Source: Chryseobacterium flavum
Lineage (GTDB): Bacteria > Bacteroidota > Bacteroidia > Flavobacteriales > Weeksellaceae
Direction: 5' to 3'
NCBI RefSeq assembly: GCF_003385595.1
Contig: NZ_QNUE01000005.1
Span: 264,987 to 328,986, forward strand
Length of the DNA stretch: 64,000 bases
Part shown: in pieces, positions 26,094 through 34,667 of the stretch
Layout of the letters: each line of letters opens with the position of its first letter
How positions within the stretch are numbered: position 1 is the stretch's first letter
The notes under the pieces: model-generated
The model's input: only the letters and a program-made list of their open reading frames with translations
Told to the model about the DNA's origin: nothing
The model's database searches: none
Made by a program: the position numbers and the translations under genes

Positions 26094-26261
26094 CTAGCAA
26101 TAGATATATCTGCAATTCCATATATCTGTTGCCCATTCGCAGCAGTATCCCTCCTCGTTAGAAGTACAGCAGACACGGTCCCGGATAATACCGCCGGCTT
26201 TCAGGTTTTTAAGCTCCTGCCTTTCGATTTTTCTTACGTTTGGATTCTCTTTTGTTTTCAT
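26094..26261 (-). CDS. double-glycine-leader, cysteine-rich peptide (bacteriocin-like precursor), 55 aa
   Basis: A short ORF read on the minus strand. The N-terminal 24 residues form a charged leader ending LKNLKAGG, with the RKIERQELKNL stretch typical of double-glycine leaders cut by C39-peptidase ABC exporters. The remaining 31 residues are Cys-rich: Cys31-Cys32, Cys40-Cys41, Cys50 and a C-terminal Cys55, with Trp43, Trp48 and several Tyr. Six cysteines would allow three disulfides. A full TTG-N23-TAnnTTTG promoter lies just upstream. No exporter or immunity gene is adjacent. It fits the bacteriocin-like peptides known from Chryseobacterium; whether it is antimicrobial or a signal is unknown. 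Confidence 0.75.
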   Translation of the reverse strand: MKTKENPNVRKIERQELKNLKAGGIIRDRVCCTSNEEGYCCEWATDIWNCRYIYC

Positions 26262-26287
26262 GATAATTAATTTTTTGATTTGACTAT

Positions 26288-26321
26288 CAAATATACATAA
26301 AAAAGATAGCTTTTAAAACAA
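26288..26321 (-). promoter_or_regulatory. promoter of the GG-leader peptide
   Basis: On the minus strand TATATTTG (26288-26295) fits the -7 box and TTG (26319-26321) the -33 box with a 23-base spacer. The -7 box is 26 bases before the ATG. Confidence 0.6.
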
Positions 26322-26412
26322 AAAAAGAAACCAACATCCTGATTATATACATATTACAATCTATAAATCCATGTCTGATCTTTCCTGTGATTGTAAAACT
26401 TGACTATCTTTT

Positions 26413-27753
26413 TTAATTAACTTTCCGGAGATCCAGTATCTCTGGTCTTTCTGAATGATCAGAAATATTTCCCGTTCGGGCAAATTCCGTCCAGAGAGCT
26501 CTCAGTTTTTTCCCATTTTCATGGATGTACTCCCATGGTACTCCTCTTAACATTTCAGAGGATTCCCATGCTGGTTTATTTCCAAAAATCAAAGGCAGAT
26601 CAATACAATGCGGAGCACCAATTCTGTTGTATTTTGATTGAGAATGAATTCTGAATAAATAAACATTTCTACCGCCATGTGCACAGTTCTCTGCAAATTT
26701 TTCGGCAGGTTTTCCGTAAATAAATTCTGTTGTTTTTTCAACAGTCTTATCCATAATCCTGAGCCCGATCCCTTTTCCAAAATATCTATTTAAAGCTTCT
26801 GAGGTCTTGAGATAAAAAGCTGTTTCATCATTGTTCAACCCGATGAGTACGTCGTATTTTTTTGCACTTTCCCTCCATTTTTCCAGCGACTCTTCTTCTT
26901 TACATAAAGGAGGATATCCGTATTGGATGCCAAAGGGCATTGCTGCTTTTAACCCATATTTCATAACAGAGGGTACAAACTTCCCATATTCATCCATCAT
27001 CTTCAAAACATCAGTTTCATTTTTTAAACCATCTGTTTTCCTTAAAAATTCTGCAGACATCTTCTGTCTTTTGTGCCTCAATCCTAAAGGTGCACTCTGA
27101 ATAATGACCCGTTGAAACAAGTTTTCAATTCCCTCTGAAATCATCAGATGAGCAATGGCATCTCCTCCGGAAGATTGTCCGAAAAGCGTAATATTATCAG
27201 GGTCACCACCAAAATCCGATATATATGTCTTTATCCATTTCAAAGCTTCGATCATATCAAAAAGGCCAAGATTCGGAGGTCTCTCTTCATCACCGCCTAA
27301 AAAACCAAAAAGTCCTAAACGATAGGAAACAGTTACTACTATAATGTTTTGTTCCTTTACCCATTCTGCCGGATCGGCAGTAGGTAAATCACCACATCCT
27401 ATTTCATGAGATCCTCCATGAATCCATACGACAACAGGCAGCTTCCTATCATCTCTTATATTTTCAGGGCGTGTAATGGAAAGATACTGTGTAGATTCAT
27501 CTGCTTCAAAGTTTTCAATATGCGTAATGCCTATCATTTTTTCCACAAGCGGACTTAATGCCTGTGGGCAAACCGGTGTTTTATCCGGAAAGATAATATC
27601 TGAGACAGAAGGCTGTAGAGGCACTGGTTTTTGAAATCTTTCCGAACAGGCGTAGCGGATACTTTTTGCGTTGATAATGCCTTCTTCTTTTAATGCTGTA
27701 ATTCTCCCGAAACGGGTCTCAAAAATATAGAGTTCTTTCTGTTGTGATTTCAT
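26413..27753 (-). CDS. type-B carboxylesterase/lipase family protein
   Basis: A 446-residue cytosolic-looking member of the carboxylesterase family (no signal peptide). The oxyanion loop is HGGS (112-115), and the nucleophile elbow is FGQSSGGD with Ser194, preceded by the family block FGGDPDNITLFG. The GxSxG variant here is GQSSG rather than GESAG. A late His in IGAPHCIDLPLIFG fits the triad. It hydrolyses esters; the natural substrate is unknown. Confidence 0.88.
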   Translation of the reverse strand: MKSQQKELYIFETRFGRITALKEEGIINAKSIRYACSERFQKPVPLQPSVSDIIFPDKTPVCPQALSPLVEKMIGITHIENFEADESTQYLSITRPENIRDDRKLPVVVWIHGGSHEIGCGDLPTADPAEWVKEQNIIVVTVSYRLGLFGFLGGDEERPPNLGLFDMIEALKWIKTYISDFGGDPDNITLFGQSSGGDAIAHLMISEGIENLFQRVIIQSAPLGLRHKRQKMSAEFLRKTDGLKNETDVLKMMDEYGKFVPSVMKYGLKAAMPFGIQYGYPPLCKEEESLEKWRESAKKYDVLIGLNNDETAFYLKTSEALNRYFGKGIGLRIMDKTVEKTTEFIYGKPAEKFAENCAHGGRNVYLFRIHSQSKYNRIGAPHCIDLPLIFGNKPAWESSEMLRGVPWEYIHENGKKLRALWTEFARTGNISDHSERPEILDLRKVN

Positions 27754-27850
27754 TTTGAAACTTCAAAATCTTTATTTTAAAGATAACTCTGTTTTTTCAG
27801 AAGAAAAAATTTACCCCATTTTTTAACATACAGAAATATTTATGTATGTT

Positions 27851-28753
27851 TCAGTTCAGAATTTTATATTCGCTTGGCGAAACACCTACTTTGGTTTTAA
27901 ATAGTCTTGTAAAATGCTGCGGATATTTGAACCCCAGATCATAGGAAATCTCACTGATAGTTTTTCCATTGCCCAGGATTTGTTCTTTAGCTATATCAAT
28001 GAGCTTGTTATGGATAAATTCCTGGGCAGAAATTCCCAGTTCTTTTTTAATAAGATCACCAAAATAGTTTGCTGACAGATTCAGTTTCTCCGCAAAGTAG
28101 TTCACCATAGGAAAACCAATGTTTTTAGGATCTTCAGATTTTAAGTAATCGTCAACCAGATTTTCAAATTTTCCAATAAGTCCCTGATTGATGTGGTCTC
28201 TTGTAATAAACTGGCGGTCATAAAATCGCATACAGTAATTGAGAAACAATTCAATATTGTTAACCACTAAAGATTTGCTGTGCTTATCAATAGGCTGCTC
28301 AAGCTCAAGTTTAATATTTTTAAAACATTCCAAAATAATTTCCCGTTCTTTTTCAGAAAGGTGCAAAGCTTCATGTACATCATATGAAAAGAACGAATAG
28401 TCTTTAATATGCTTCCCTAAATTTGTTCCTTTTATCAAATCAGGATGAAAAATTAAGGCAAATCCTGCCGGCTGCACAAATTTATCTTTATTGTAAATTC
28501 CATAGACCTGTCCGGGAGCAATGAAAACCAATGTCCCTTCCTGGTAATCATAACTGTGCTTTCCATACTGCATATCTCCACACATTACATCTTTTAAAAA
28601 AACAGTATAAAACCCAAATTTTCTTTTATGCTGGCAAACAGGAGCAGATTTGGAAAAATCAATGATGCCCACCAGCGGATGCAGGGTTTCATGATTTGCC
28701 ATTTTATTATATTCTGCAATACTGTTATAGATTTCAACCTCCTGGTTTTCCAT
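27851..28753 (-). CDS. AraC-family transcriptional regulator
   Basis: 300 residues from the ATG at 28753. A longer in-frame ATG at 28774 sits one base from a TAATTTTG -7 box and would be upstream of the predicted transcript start, so it is rejected. The N-terminal half is a cupin-like sensing domain (FYTVFLKDVMCGDMQYGKHSYDYQEGTLVFIAPGQVYGI). The C-terminal ~100 residues hold two helix-turn-helix motifs, ending with the AraC signature ISYDLGFKYPQHFTRLFKTKVGVSPSEY. It is divergent from the alcohol dehydrogenase, its likely target. Confidence 0.92.
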   Translation of the reverse strand: MENQEVEIYNSIAEYNKMANHETLHPLVGIIDFSKSAPVCQHKRKFGFYTVFLKDVMCGDMQYGKHSYDYQEGTLVFIAPGQVYGIYNKDKFVQPAGFALIFHPDLIKGTNLGKHIKDYSFFSYDVHEALHLSEKEREIILECFKNIKLELEQPIDKHSKSLVVNNIELFLNYCMRFYDRQFITRDHINQGLIGKFENLVDDYLKSEDPKNIGFPMVNYFAEKLNLSANYFGDLIKKELGISAQEFIHNKLIDIAKEQILGNGKTISEISYDLGFKYPQHFTRLFKTKVGVSPSEYKILN

Positions 28754-28775
28754 GAAATACGTTTTTTGTACCATT

Positions 28776-28783
28776 CAAAATTA
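28776..28783 (-). promoter_or_regulatory. -7 box of the AraC regulator gene
   Basis: TAATTTTG on the minus strand fits TAnnTTTG and decides the start codon of the regulator gene downstream (28753). A -33 TTG is not obvious. Confidence 0.4.
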
Positions 28784-28972
28784 CTACTTTCAAGTGTAAC
28801 TGAAATGGAGTCTGTAAAATTGGTAGGTAATTCGGTAATCTGTATAAGTCCTGTTTATTGGAAAGTTTCGAATTTTGCATTATTATGGAAGTTTTTAAAT
28901 GGTTACTGTTCGTAGCCAACAAGAACATAACCATTTATAAAACAGTTTGCTAAACTTAAATTAAGATAAAAA

Positions 28973-30028
28973 ATGAGTACAATCACAGTAAAGGCTTATG
29001 GTGCTGAATCTACCACAGCAGACCTGAAAGAAATGAATATTGAAAGAAGAGAAGTAACCTCAAAGGATGTGGAAATTGAAATTTTATACTGCGGGGTATG
29101 CCATTCTGATCTTCATACTGCAAGAAACGACTGGGGCGGATCTTTATATCCTGTAGTTCCCGGACATGAAATTGTCGGAAGAATTACAAAAACAGGAAGT
29201 GAAGTTTCCAAATTTAAAGTGGGAGACCTTGCAGCAGTAGGATGCATGGTAGATTCATGTGGACATTGTGACAGCTGCAAGCATGATCTGGAACAATATT
29301 GTCAAAATGGATTCACAGGAACTTATAACGGGAAAGATAAACATCTTGGAGGCCATACTTTCGGAGGATATTCCCAAAAAGTAGTGGTTGATGAACATTT
29401 TGTTTTAAGTGTTCCTGAAAATCTTGATCTTGCAGCAGTAGCACCACTTCTATGTGCAGGAATTACCACATGGTCACCACTTAGACACTGGAACGCTGGC
29501 CCGGGTTCAAAAGTGGCTGTTGTAGGATTAGGCGGTTTAGGCCATATGGCTATCAAATTAGCAAAAGGATTAGGGGCAGAAGTTACTTTATTCTCAAGAA
29601 CTCCCGGGAAAACGGATGATGCTAAACAACTTGGAGCAGATCATGTAGTAATCTCTACGGATGACCTGCAAATGGATGCCGTAAAAGGTAAATTTGACCT
29701 TATCATTGATACAGTACCTTATGAGCACGATATCAATCCCTATATGCAGACACTTTCCCTGAACGGAACCCTGGTTCTTGTAGGGTTCGTAGGAGAATTC
29801 CAGGAAACTGAAGTAAGTACAAGACCTATGATCTTCCAACGCCGTTCTGTAGCAGGATCTTTGATCGGAGGTATTGCAGAAACCCAGGAATTATTAGATT
29901 TCTGCGGAAAACATAATATTGTCTCTGATATTGAACTGATCAAAATGCAGGATATCAACAATGCGTATGAAAGAATGCTGAAAAGCGATGTAAAATACCG
30001 TTTTGTCATTGATATGCAGTCTTTATAA
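28973..30028 (+). CDS. zinc-dependent alcohol dehydrogenase (YahK/cinnamyl type)
   Basis: A 351-residue medium-chain dehydrogenase. Catalytic-zinc ligands fit Cys43 (YCGVCHSDLH), His65 (PGHE) and a Cys near residue 157 (LLCAG). Structural-zinc Cys96, 99, 102 and 110 are all present. The Rossmann glycine motif is VGLGGLGHMA near residue 182. It reduces aldehydes or oxidises alcohols with NADP(H), probably aldehyde detoxification. The divergent AraC gene is its likely regulator. Confidence 0.93.
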   Translation: MSTITVKAYGAESTTADLKEMNIERREVTSKDVEIEILYCGVCHSDLHTARNDWGGSLYPVVPGHEIVGRITKTGSEVSKFKVGDLAAVGCMVDSCGHCDSCKHDLEQYCQNGFTGTYNGKDKHLGGHTFGGYSQKVVVDEHFVLSVPENLDLAAVAPLLCAGITTWSPLRHWNAGPGSKVAVVGLGGLGHMAIKLAKGLGAEVTLFSRTPGKTDDAKQLGADHVVISTDDLQMDAVKGKFDLIIDTVPYEHDINPYMQTLSLNGTLVLVGFVGEFQETEVSTRPMIFQRRSVAGSLIGGIAETQELLDFCGKHNIVSDIELIKMQDINNAYERMLKSDVKYRFVIDMQSL

Positions 30029-30051
30029 TAATTCTTCTACAAAATATTAAC

Positions 30052-30085
30052 AAAACAGGCGCTTCAGATTGAAGCGCCTGTTTTT
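30052..30085. terminator. bidirectional terminator between convergent genes
   Basis: AACAGGCGCTTC pairs with GAAGCGCCTGTT around an AGATT loop, with T runs on both strands. It serves the alcohol dehydrogenase (+) and the HxlR regulator (-). Confidence 0.88.
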
Positions 30086-30512
30086 ATTTTTTTAAGTTCC
30101 GGCTAAAAGCATTCTGATCCTGATTGGCTATATATCTGTTTCCTTCAGCGCTTTTTTTATCATTCCTTTCCATGTCCTGAAATGCCCATGCAGCCATCGC
30201 ATCAATAACAGGAGCCAGTTCATTACCTGCTTCACTCAGCTTATAGGTGACATGAGGAGGTACTACAGGCTTTGCTGTTCTGATAATCAACCCATCTGTT
30301 TCGAGCTGTTTCAAATGCTGGATCAGCATTTTTTCCGTTACGGCAGGAATTGCTTTTTTCAATTCACTGTATCTTTTTTCTCCTGTAGAAAGATTGAATA
30401 AGATAATCGGTTTCCAGAATCCGCCAATTCTTTCCATAACATACATTACCGGGCAATCCTGGATCGTCTTTTTATTCTCCTGAATGGTTGAACTTTCTTT
30501 AATCGCTGTCAT
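30084..30512 (-). CDS. HxlR-family winged-helix regulator
   Basis: 142 residues from the ATG at 30512; the frame is open further upstream, but that part reads through the divergent promoter and gives no sensible protein. HxlR hallmarks: CPVMYVMERIGGFWKPIIL with the conserved Cys near residue 19, LSTGEKRYSELKKAIPAVTEKMLIQHLKQLETDGLI, and VTYKLSEAG. The N-terminal Cys suggests thiol or electrophile sensing as in HypR/YodB. A palindrome in the divergent promoter is the likely operator, and the NmrA-type gene the target. Confidence 0.92.
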   Translation of the reverse strand: MTAIKESSTIQENKKTIQDCPVMYVMERIGGFWKPIILFNLSTGEKRYSELKKAIPAVTEKMLIQHLKQLETDGLIIRTAKPVVPPHVTYKLSEAGNELAPVIDAMAAWAFQDMERNDKKSAEGNRYIANQDQNAFSRNLKK

Positions 30513-30528
30513 AGTTACATACTTTAGG

Positions 30529-30554
30529 GTAAGTACTTGTATAAAAGTAAGTAC
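30529..30554. promoter_or_regulatory. putative HxlR operator (GTAAGTAC repeats)
   Basis: GTAAGTAC occurs at 30529-30536 and again at 30547-30554. GTACTT (533-538) and AAGTAC (549-554) form a perfect inverted repeat with a 10-base spacer. It covers the -33 TTG and spacer of the divergent gene's promoter, so binding should repress. The GTAC arms resemble operators of the HypR/YodB type. Confidence 0.65.
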
Positions 30555-30567
30555 AAATATAACTTTG
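30537..30567 (+). promoter_or_regulatory. promoter of the NmrA-family gene
   Basis: TTG at 30537-30539, a 20-base spacer and TAACTTTG at 30560-30567 make a perfect Flavobacteriia promoter 27 bases before the ATG at 30595. Confidence 0.7.
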
Positions 30568-30594
30568 TTCACAGAAATAAAAAAATATTTACAT

Positions 30595-31473
30595 ATGAAA
30601 ATCGTAATCACAGGATCATTAGGAAACGTAGCTAAACCATTGTCACAACAATTAATTACCGAAGGGCATAATGTTACTATAGTAAGCAGCAGCAATGAAA
30701 GAAAACATGATATTGAATCTCTGGGAGCTACTCCTGCCATAGGATCTATCACAGACGCTCAGTTTTTAACCCAGACATTTGACGGGGCTGATGCTGTTTT
30801 TGTAATGACACCTCCTGCTATCAGCCCGGATAAGATTGTGGAAAACACAACGAATGCCGGAAAAAATTATGCTGAAGCTTTAAAAAAGGCCAATGTAAAA
30901 AGAGCCGTAATGCTAAGCAGCGTAGGAGCTGAATCACCGGTAGAAAACGGTCCGATTGCAGGGCTTCACAACATTGAAAAACTGTATAATGAAGTAGAAG
31001 ATACCACTTTTACTTTCTTAAGAGCCGGATATTTTTACAATAACTTTTTCAATGATATTCCTTTGATTCAAAATGCAGGAATCATTGGAGCAAATTATCC
31101 TGCAAGTATTGAAGTACCAGTTGTACACCCAACTGATATTGCGAAAGCGGCGGCTGAAGAACTGGTAAAAGACGGAAATACCAATACTATCAGATATATT
31201 GTAAGCGATATAAGAAAAGCATCTGATTTTGCTAAAGTTTTGGGTTCTGCTGTTAATAAGCCGGAGCTTACATGGATAGAATTCTCTGATGAAGATTCTT
31301 TAAACGGAATGCTGCAGGCCGGACTTCCTGAAGACATGGCTAAGCTATATGTCGAAATGGGTAGAGGAATCAGAACCGGTGTTGTACAGAAGGATTATAT
31401 TGATCACGGTTCTCCTGTTACAGGAAATGTTAAATTGGAAGATTTTGCCAAAGAATTTGCTTCTCAATTTTAA
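30595..31473 (+). CDS. NmrA-family NAD(P)-binding oxidoreductase (QorB-like)
   Basis: 292 residues from the ATG at 30595. Upstream in-frame codons lie before the promoter, so the longer frame is rejected. The N-terminal Rossmann motif is VITGSLGNVAKPL, followed by VTIVSSSNERK, VFVMTPPA and VMLSSVGAE. This resembles the atypical SDR quinone reductase QorB/NmrA group. Divergent from the HxlR gene, it is probably induced by quinones or other electrophiles. Confidence 0.87.
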   Translation: MKIVITGSLGNVAKPLSQQLITEGHNVTIVSSSNERKHDIESLGATPAIGSITDAQFLTQTFDGADAVFVMTPPAISPDKIVENTTNAGKNYAEALKKANVKRAVMLSSVGAESPVENGPIAGLHNIEKLYNEVEDTTFTFLRAGYFYNNFFNDIPLIQNAGIIGANYPASIEVPVVHPTDIAKAAAEELVKDGNTNTIRYIVSDIRKASDFAKVLGSAVNKPELTWIEFSDEDSLNGMLQAGLPEDMAKLYVEMGRGIRTGVVQKDYIDHGSPVTGNVKLEDFAKEFASQF

Positions 31474-31528
31474 TTTCTTTGGTCTTGAAACAAAAGTTCA
31501 AGGCTGGAATTAAGATGCTAGCTATAAG

Positions 31529-31568
31529 TAATTTCGGCGCACCAAAGGTGCGCCGAAATTATTTTATA
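31529..31568. terminator. bidirectional terminator, 15-bp stem
   Basis: TAATTTCGGCGCACC (31529-31543) pairs perfectly with the segment at 31547-31561 across a three-base loop. It lies between convergent genes. Confidence 0.88.
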
Positions 31569-31584
31569 ATATATTTAATCAATA

Positions 31585-32868
31585 CTATTTTTTGTTTTTT
31601 AAAGTTCCTTTTAAAACTTTCAGTTTTCCATCAATAGGCTGATCAATTTTTAATCCTAAAACCTCAGCTACCAATGGATAAACATTGATGTTCGCAAATT
31701 CACTGATCACCATGTTATTTTTAAATTCCGGTCCCCATGCAAAGAATATAGCTTTCATTTCCGGAACAACTTTAGGATTATAACCATGTTTTCCAACAGA
31801 TGTTTTTTTCCCTTTTTCAAGGAAGATTTTAGGAGCTCTCGGGATCAGAAGAATCTGTCCGATCCTGTTATACTGATCATCTCTTGTTGCAAAATGCAGG
31901 TATCTAGGAAGTCTTTTATCCAGATACACTTCATAATCATCTGTTTTATTGGCTTTCAGTTCTTTATAAACCGCTTTCACCTCATGCGAATTTTTAACAT
32001 AAACCCTTAACAGAGTCTGGGAATTGTAAAAATCGAACCTGTTTTTATCAAAAAGAATAGCCGGAATTTCCAAAGGTGTACCTCCGTCTACTTTGATCAT
32101 TCCATGATCTGAGACAAAAATAAAATTGACATTTTTTAATCCCAGGTCATCAACCTTCTGAACCAAATTACCAATTGCCTCATCAATCAGATGCACAGCA
32201 TTTTCAGTTTCTTTGGCATCGGGCCCGAAATGATGACCGCTGCCATCTACTTCAGGGAAATACAACGAAATAAAATGAGGTCTCTTTTCTTCAGGCAATT
32301 TAAGCCAGTTTACTACTTTTTCAACTTTTTCAGAGGGTGTAAATTTCTCATGATAAGGATAATAATAAGTAGGCCTCATTCCCCCGGCATCACTGGCTGA
32401 TCCTACCCACATTAAAGAAGCTGAAACCAGCCCTTGCTTTTCTGCTAATCCCCAAAGCGGAGTTCCTCCGTACCAGCTTCCGTCTTCAGCATTTTTCTTA
32501 TTGTTCATGGCATATCCTTCTTTTCTCTTGTAATCATAGAAAAAATTATCAATCAAACCATGATGAGATGGATAAAGTCCGGTGATTAAGCTCCAGTGGT
32601 TGGGAAAAGTTATGCTTGGATAACTTGGGATCATTGCTTCAGCCTGTACTCCCCCTCCTGAAAGTCTCAAAAGGTTTTGAGCATTATACTTTTTGGCATA
32701 ATCATATCTGAAACCGTCTGTAGAGATCATAATCACATAGGGCTTCGACTGAACTTCCGGACTGTTCTGACGACCCGGAACAATAACCTGGGCAGTATCA
32801 ATATTTCCCTGTTGGGCAAAAGCCGTTAAGGAAATGAGCAGCAGTAAAAAATGGATTCCTCGCTTCAT
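31585..32868 (-). CDS. exported nucleotide pyrophosphatase/phosphodiesterase (alkaline phosphatase fold)
   Basis: 427 residues. Signal peptide MKRGIHFLLLLISLTAFAQ. The NPP pattern is plain: metal Asp51 in MISTDGFR, nucleophile Thr87 in SYPSITFPNHWSLITG, FPEVDGSGHHFGPD with metal Asp/His near 206-215, VSDHGM near 253 and KHGYNP near 368. These periplasmic enzymes split phosphodiester or pyrophosphate bonds of nucleotides or sugar nucleotides. No partner genes nearby. Confidence 0.93.
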   Translation of the reverse strand: MKRGIHFLLLLISLTAFAQQGNIDTAQVIVPGRQNSPEVQSKPYVIMISTDGFRYDYAKKYNAQNLLRLSGGGVQAEAMIPSYPSITFPNHWSLITGLYPSHHGLIDNFFYDYKRKEGYAMNNKKNAEDGSWYGGTPLWGLAEKQGLVSASLMWVGSASDAGGMRPTYYYPYHEKFTPSEKVEKVVNWLKLPEEKRPHFISLYFPEVDGSGHHFGPDAKETENAVHLIDEAIGNLVQKVDDLGLKNVNFIFVSDHGMIKVDGGTPLEIPAILFDKNRFDFYNSQTLLRVYVKNSHEVKAVYKELKANKTDDYEVYLDKRLPRYLHFATRDDQYNRIGQILLIPRAPKIFLEKGKKTSVGKHGYNPKVVPEMKAIFFAWGPEFKNNMVISEFANINVYPLVAEVLGLKIDQPIDGKLKVLKGTLKNKK

Positions 32869-32965
32869 TATTTAAATTTTGGCAAAGTTACATTCTATCT
32901 TGTTCCCTGAAAAATTCAGAAGATTAAAAGTATATTAAAACCTGTTGATTAAAATCCAACAGCAT

Positions 32966-33802
32966 TTATAGAAAGCGTTTCATTTCAAATTGTGAAATCC
33001 AGTTTGTAAGACCGACTTTTTCACTAAGGAACCTGCTTGTATTTTCTGATACATCATCTATATTATTAAAAGATACAGGCTGTCCATTTCCAACAGCATC
33101 AAAAAGGGATGTCCCTACTCCTTTTCTTCTGTAATCTTTGTCAACAGCAATCTGATATATTTTCCTTATAACAGGATTATAAATCAAATAGCCAATAAGC
33201 TTTTCGTTTTCATAAGCCCCGAAAGTGATAAGATCGTTTTGAATCCGGTCCAGTACAGATATACAGCCTTGCCATGAAGGCTCAATATCCCAGAATGAAC
33301 GGAATTTGTCCCATTGAAATTCCTTTAGTTCTCTTATATTAATTGCTGATTGTCTTTTTCCGGACTTAATATTCCCATTAAAACAAAGTAAACGTCTTAC
33401 TTTCGTAAAGCCTAAATTCTCATAAGCCCTTATTGCCTGGTTATTCCCTTCAATTACTTCAAGAAGCAGTACATCAGCATTTTTCTTTTTTAATATTGGA
33501 ATAATAAAATCATACATTTTCCTGACTAATCCTTTTCCCCTGTGTTCGGGAACGATACCTGTTCCTCCGTTGTAAATGATTGTCTCGCCATTCTCATTTT
33601 TTTCAGCCTGAAGAATAAACCCGGCCAGCTCTCCATCTTCAAATGCGCCTACAGACAGATTCAAATCTATTTTTTCAGCATTAATTTTGAAAATAAGCTG
33701 TTCTTCCGACAAGTGAAAAGGCACCACATAATCTGAAAAAGAAAGGTTAAACACAGCTAAAATATCCTTTATACTACTATCTGCTAAGGTTTTAAACTCC
33801 AT
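32966..33802 (-). CDS. tandem-GNAT acetyltransferase, 278 aa
   Basis: Two GNAT domains in one chain. The first has the acetyl-CoA loop VPEHRGKGLVRKMYD near residue 85 and the NNQAIRAYENLGF motif. The second has VDKDYRRKGVGTSLFD near 222 and is shorter. Such tandem proteins are common; the acceptor substrate is unknown. It heads a minus-strand group with the deaminase (32 bases away), which lies upstream in transcription. Confidence 0.87.
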   Translation of the reverse strand: MEFKTLADSSIKDILAVFNLSFSDYVVPFHLSEEQLIFKINAEKIDLNLSVGAFEDGELAGFILQAEKNENGETIIYNGGTGIVPEHRGKGLVRKMYDFIIPILKKKNADVLLLEVIEGNNQAIRAYENLGFTKVRRLLCFNGNIKSGKRQSAINIRELKEFQWDKFRSFWDIEPSWQGCISVLDRIQNDLITFGAYENEKLIGYLIYNPVIRKIYQIAVDKDYRRKGVGTSLFDAVGNGQPVSFNNIDDVSENTSRFLSEKVGLTNWISQFEMKRFL

Positions 33803-33834
33803 TAATATCTTTTATTTTAAGTCCGGTTAATACA

Positions 33835-34218
33835 TTACCATTCTCTGTCAATACCTTCTTTCCAGTCAAAAGGTATCAATTCCTTTAACATCACGAATAC
33901 GCCATTCTTAACTTCTATGATAGCCTTTAGGTTTTCTCTGGATAATTGACTGATTAATTCTCTGCATCGCCCGCAGGGAGGTACTGCATTACCTTCGTGA
34001 TCTACCGCAACTAACGCTTTGATATGATATTCCCCATGTTTCAACATTTCCGCTACAGTACTATGTTCTGCACAAAATCCCATAGAACAGGCAGTATCTA
34101 TGCTAAACATTTCCATGTATGGTGGAATTGCTGCAGCAATTCCACCATACTCCACATAATCGTTCAGTACTTTGATTCCTGCAAGCCTACGGGCTATTCC
34201 TTTTAAATCATTCTCCAT
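33835..34218 (-). CDS. cytidine-deaminase-like protein
   Basis: 127 residues with the full zinc signature: Cys49-Ala-Glu51 (CAEHS) and Pro81-Cys82-x-x-Cys85 (PCGRC), the Glu being the proton shuttle. Length fits tetrameric cytidine deaminases (about 130). The substrate could be cytidine or a modified base such as blasticidin; the C-terminal LIPFDWKEG resembles cytidine deaminases whose last residues close the active site. It begins 14 bases after the end of a truncated GrpB gene. Confidence 0.82.
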   Translation of the reverse strand: MENDLKGIARRLAGIKVLNDYVEYGGIAAAIPPYMEMFSIDTACSMGFCAEHSTVAEMLKHGEYHIKALVAVDHEGNAVPPCGRCRELISQLSRENLKAIIEVKNGVFVMLKELIPFDWKEGIDREW

Positions 34219-34232
34219 TGGCTAAGCATAAA

Positions 34233-34541
34233 TTACTTCTGTTGGTTTAGAAAGGTATTTAATTTAATGAAGAAACGGCGATAAGGCATATCTTCATTAT
34301 ACTTTTCATAATAAATATACTCTTTCCCCGCCAGAAGGGATGGAACTTTATCCAGCTCTTTTTCATCCTTTACACCAATCATAATATCTATGATCGGTTT
34401 TGCAGATAATCCTTCTACAGATGTACTGCCAATATGCTCAATTTGCGGATTTAAACAACCTATAGTTCCATTCAGCTCATTTTGGATAGACTCAAATTGG
34501 ATTCTCCAGTCAGGATTATATTTTTCAAAAATAATTTTCAT
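34233..34541 (-). pseudogene. GrpB/UPF0157 family protein, truncated (102 aa)
   Basis: The N-terminal part is a good GrpB-family nucleotidyltransferase-like domain: NPDW..QFESIQNEL, then IEHIGSTSVEGLSAKPIIDIMIGV. Family members usually reach about 165-180 residues and continue after the YRRFFIKL segment with a conserved HIHIV block. Here the sequence departs from the family right after FFIKL and stops 9 residues later. The other frames close quickly too, so a deletion rather than a simple frameshift is likely. Start taken at 34541, since a longer start at 34583 adds only unlikely residues. Confidence 0.6.
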
Positions 34542-34610
34542 GGCAACTGATGAGATACAAAGATATGAAAATCCTTTCAACACACTGGGAATTAAGTATT
34601 CAATACAAAA

Positions 34611-34640
34611 AATAATACCTCTGAAAACAGAGGTATTATT
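34611..34640. terminator. terminator of the haem-protein operon
   Basis: AATAATACCTCTG (34611-34623) pairs perfectly with 34628-34640 over a four-base loop; on the minus strand the hairpin is followed by a T run. Confidence 0.88.
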
Positions 34641-34667
34641 AAATATTTAGATTGTGTTTTTTATTGA

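Noticed and set aside
26155..26261. Lanthipeptide or graspetide reading of the small Cys-rich peptide
   Set aside because: No LanB/LanC, LanM or ATP-grasp gene lies near, the leader has a plain double glycine, and Ser/Thr content of the core is low.
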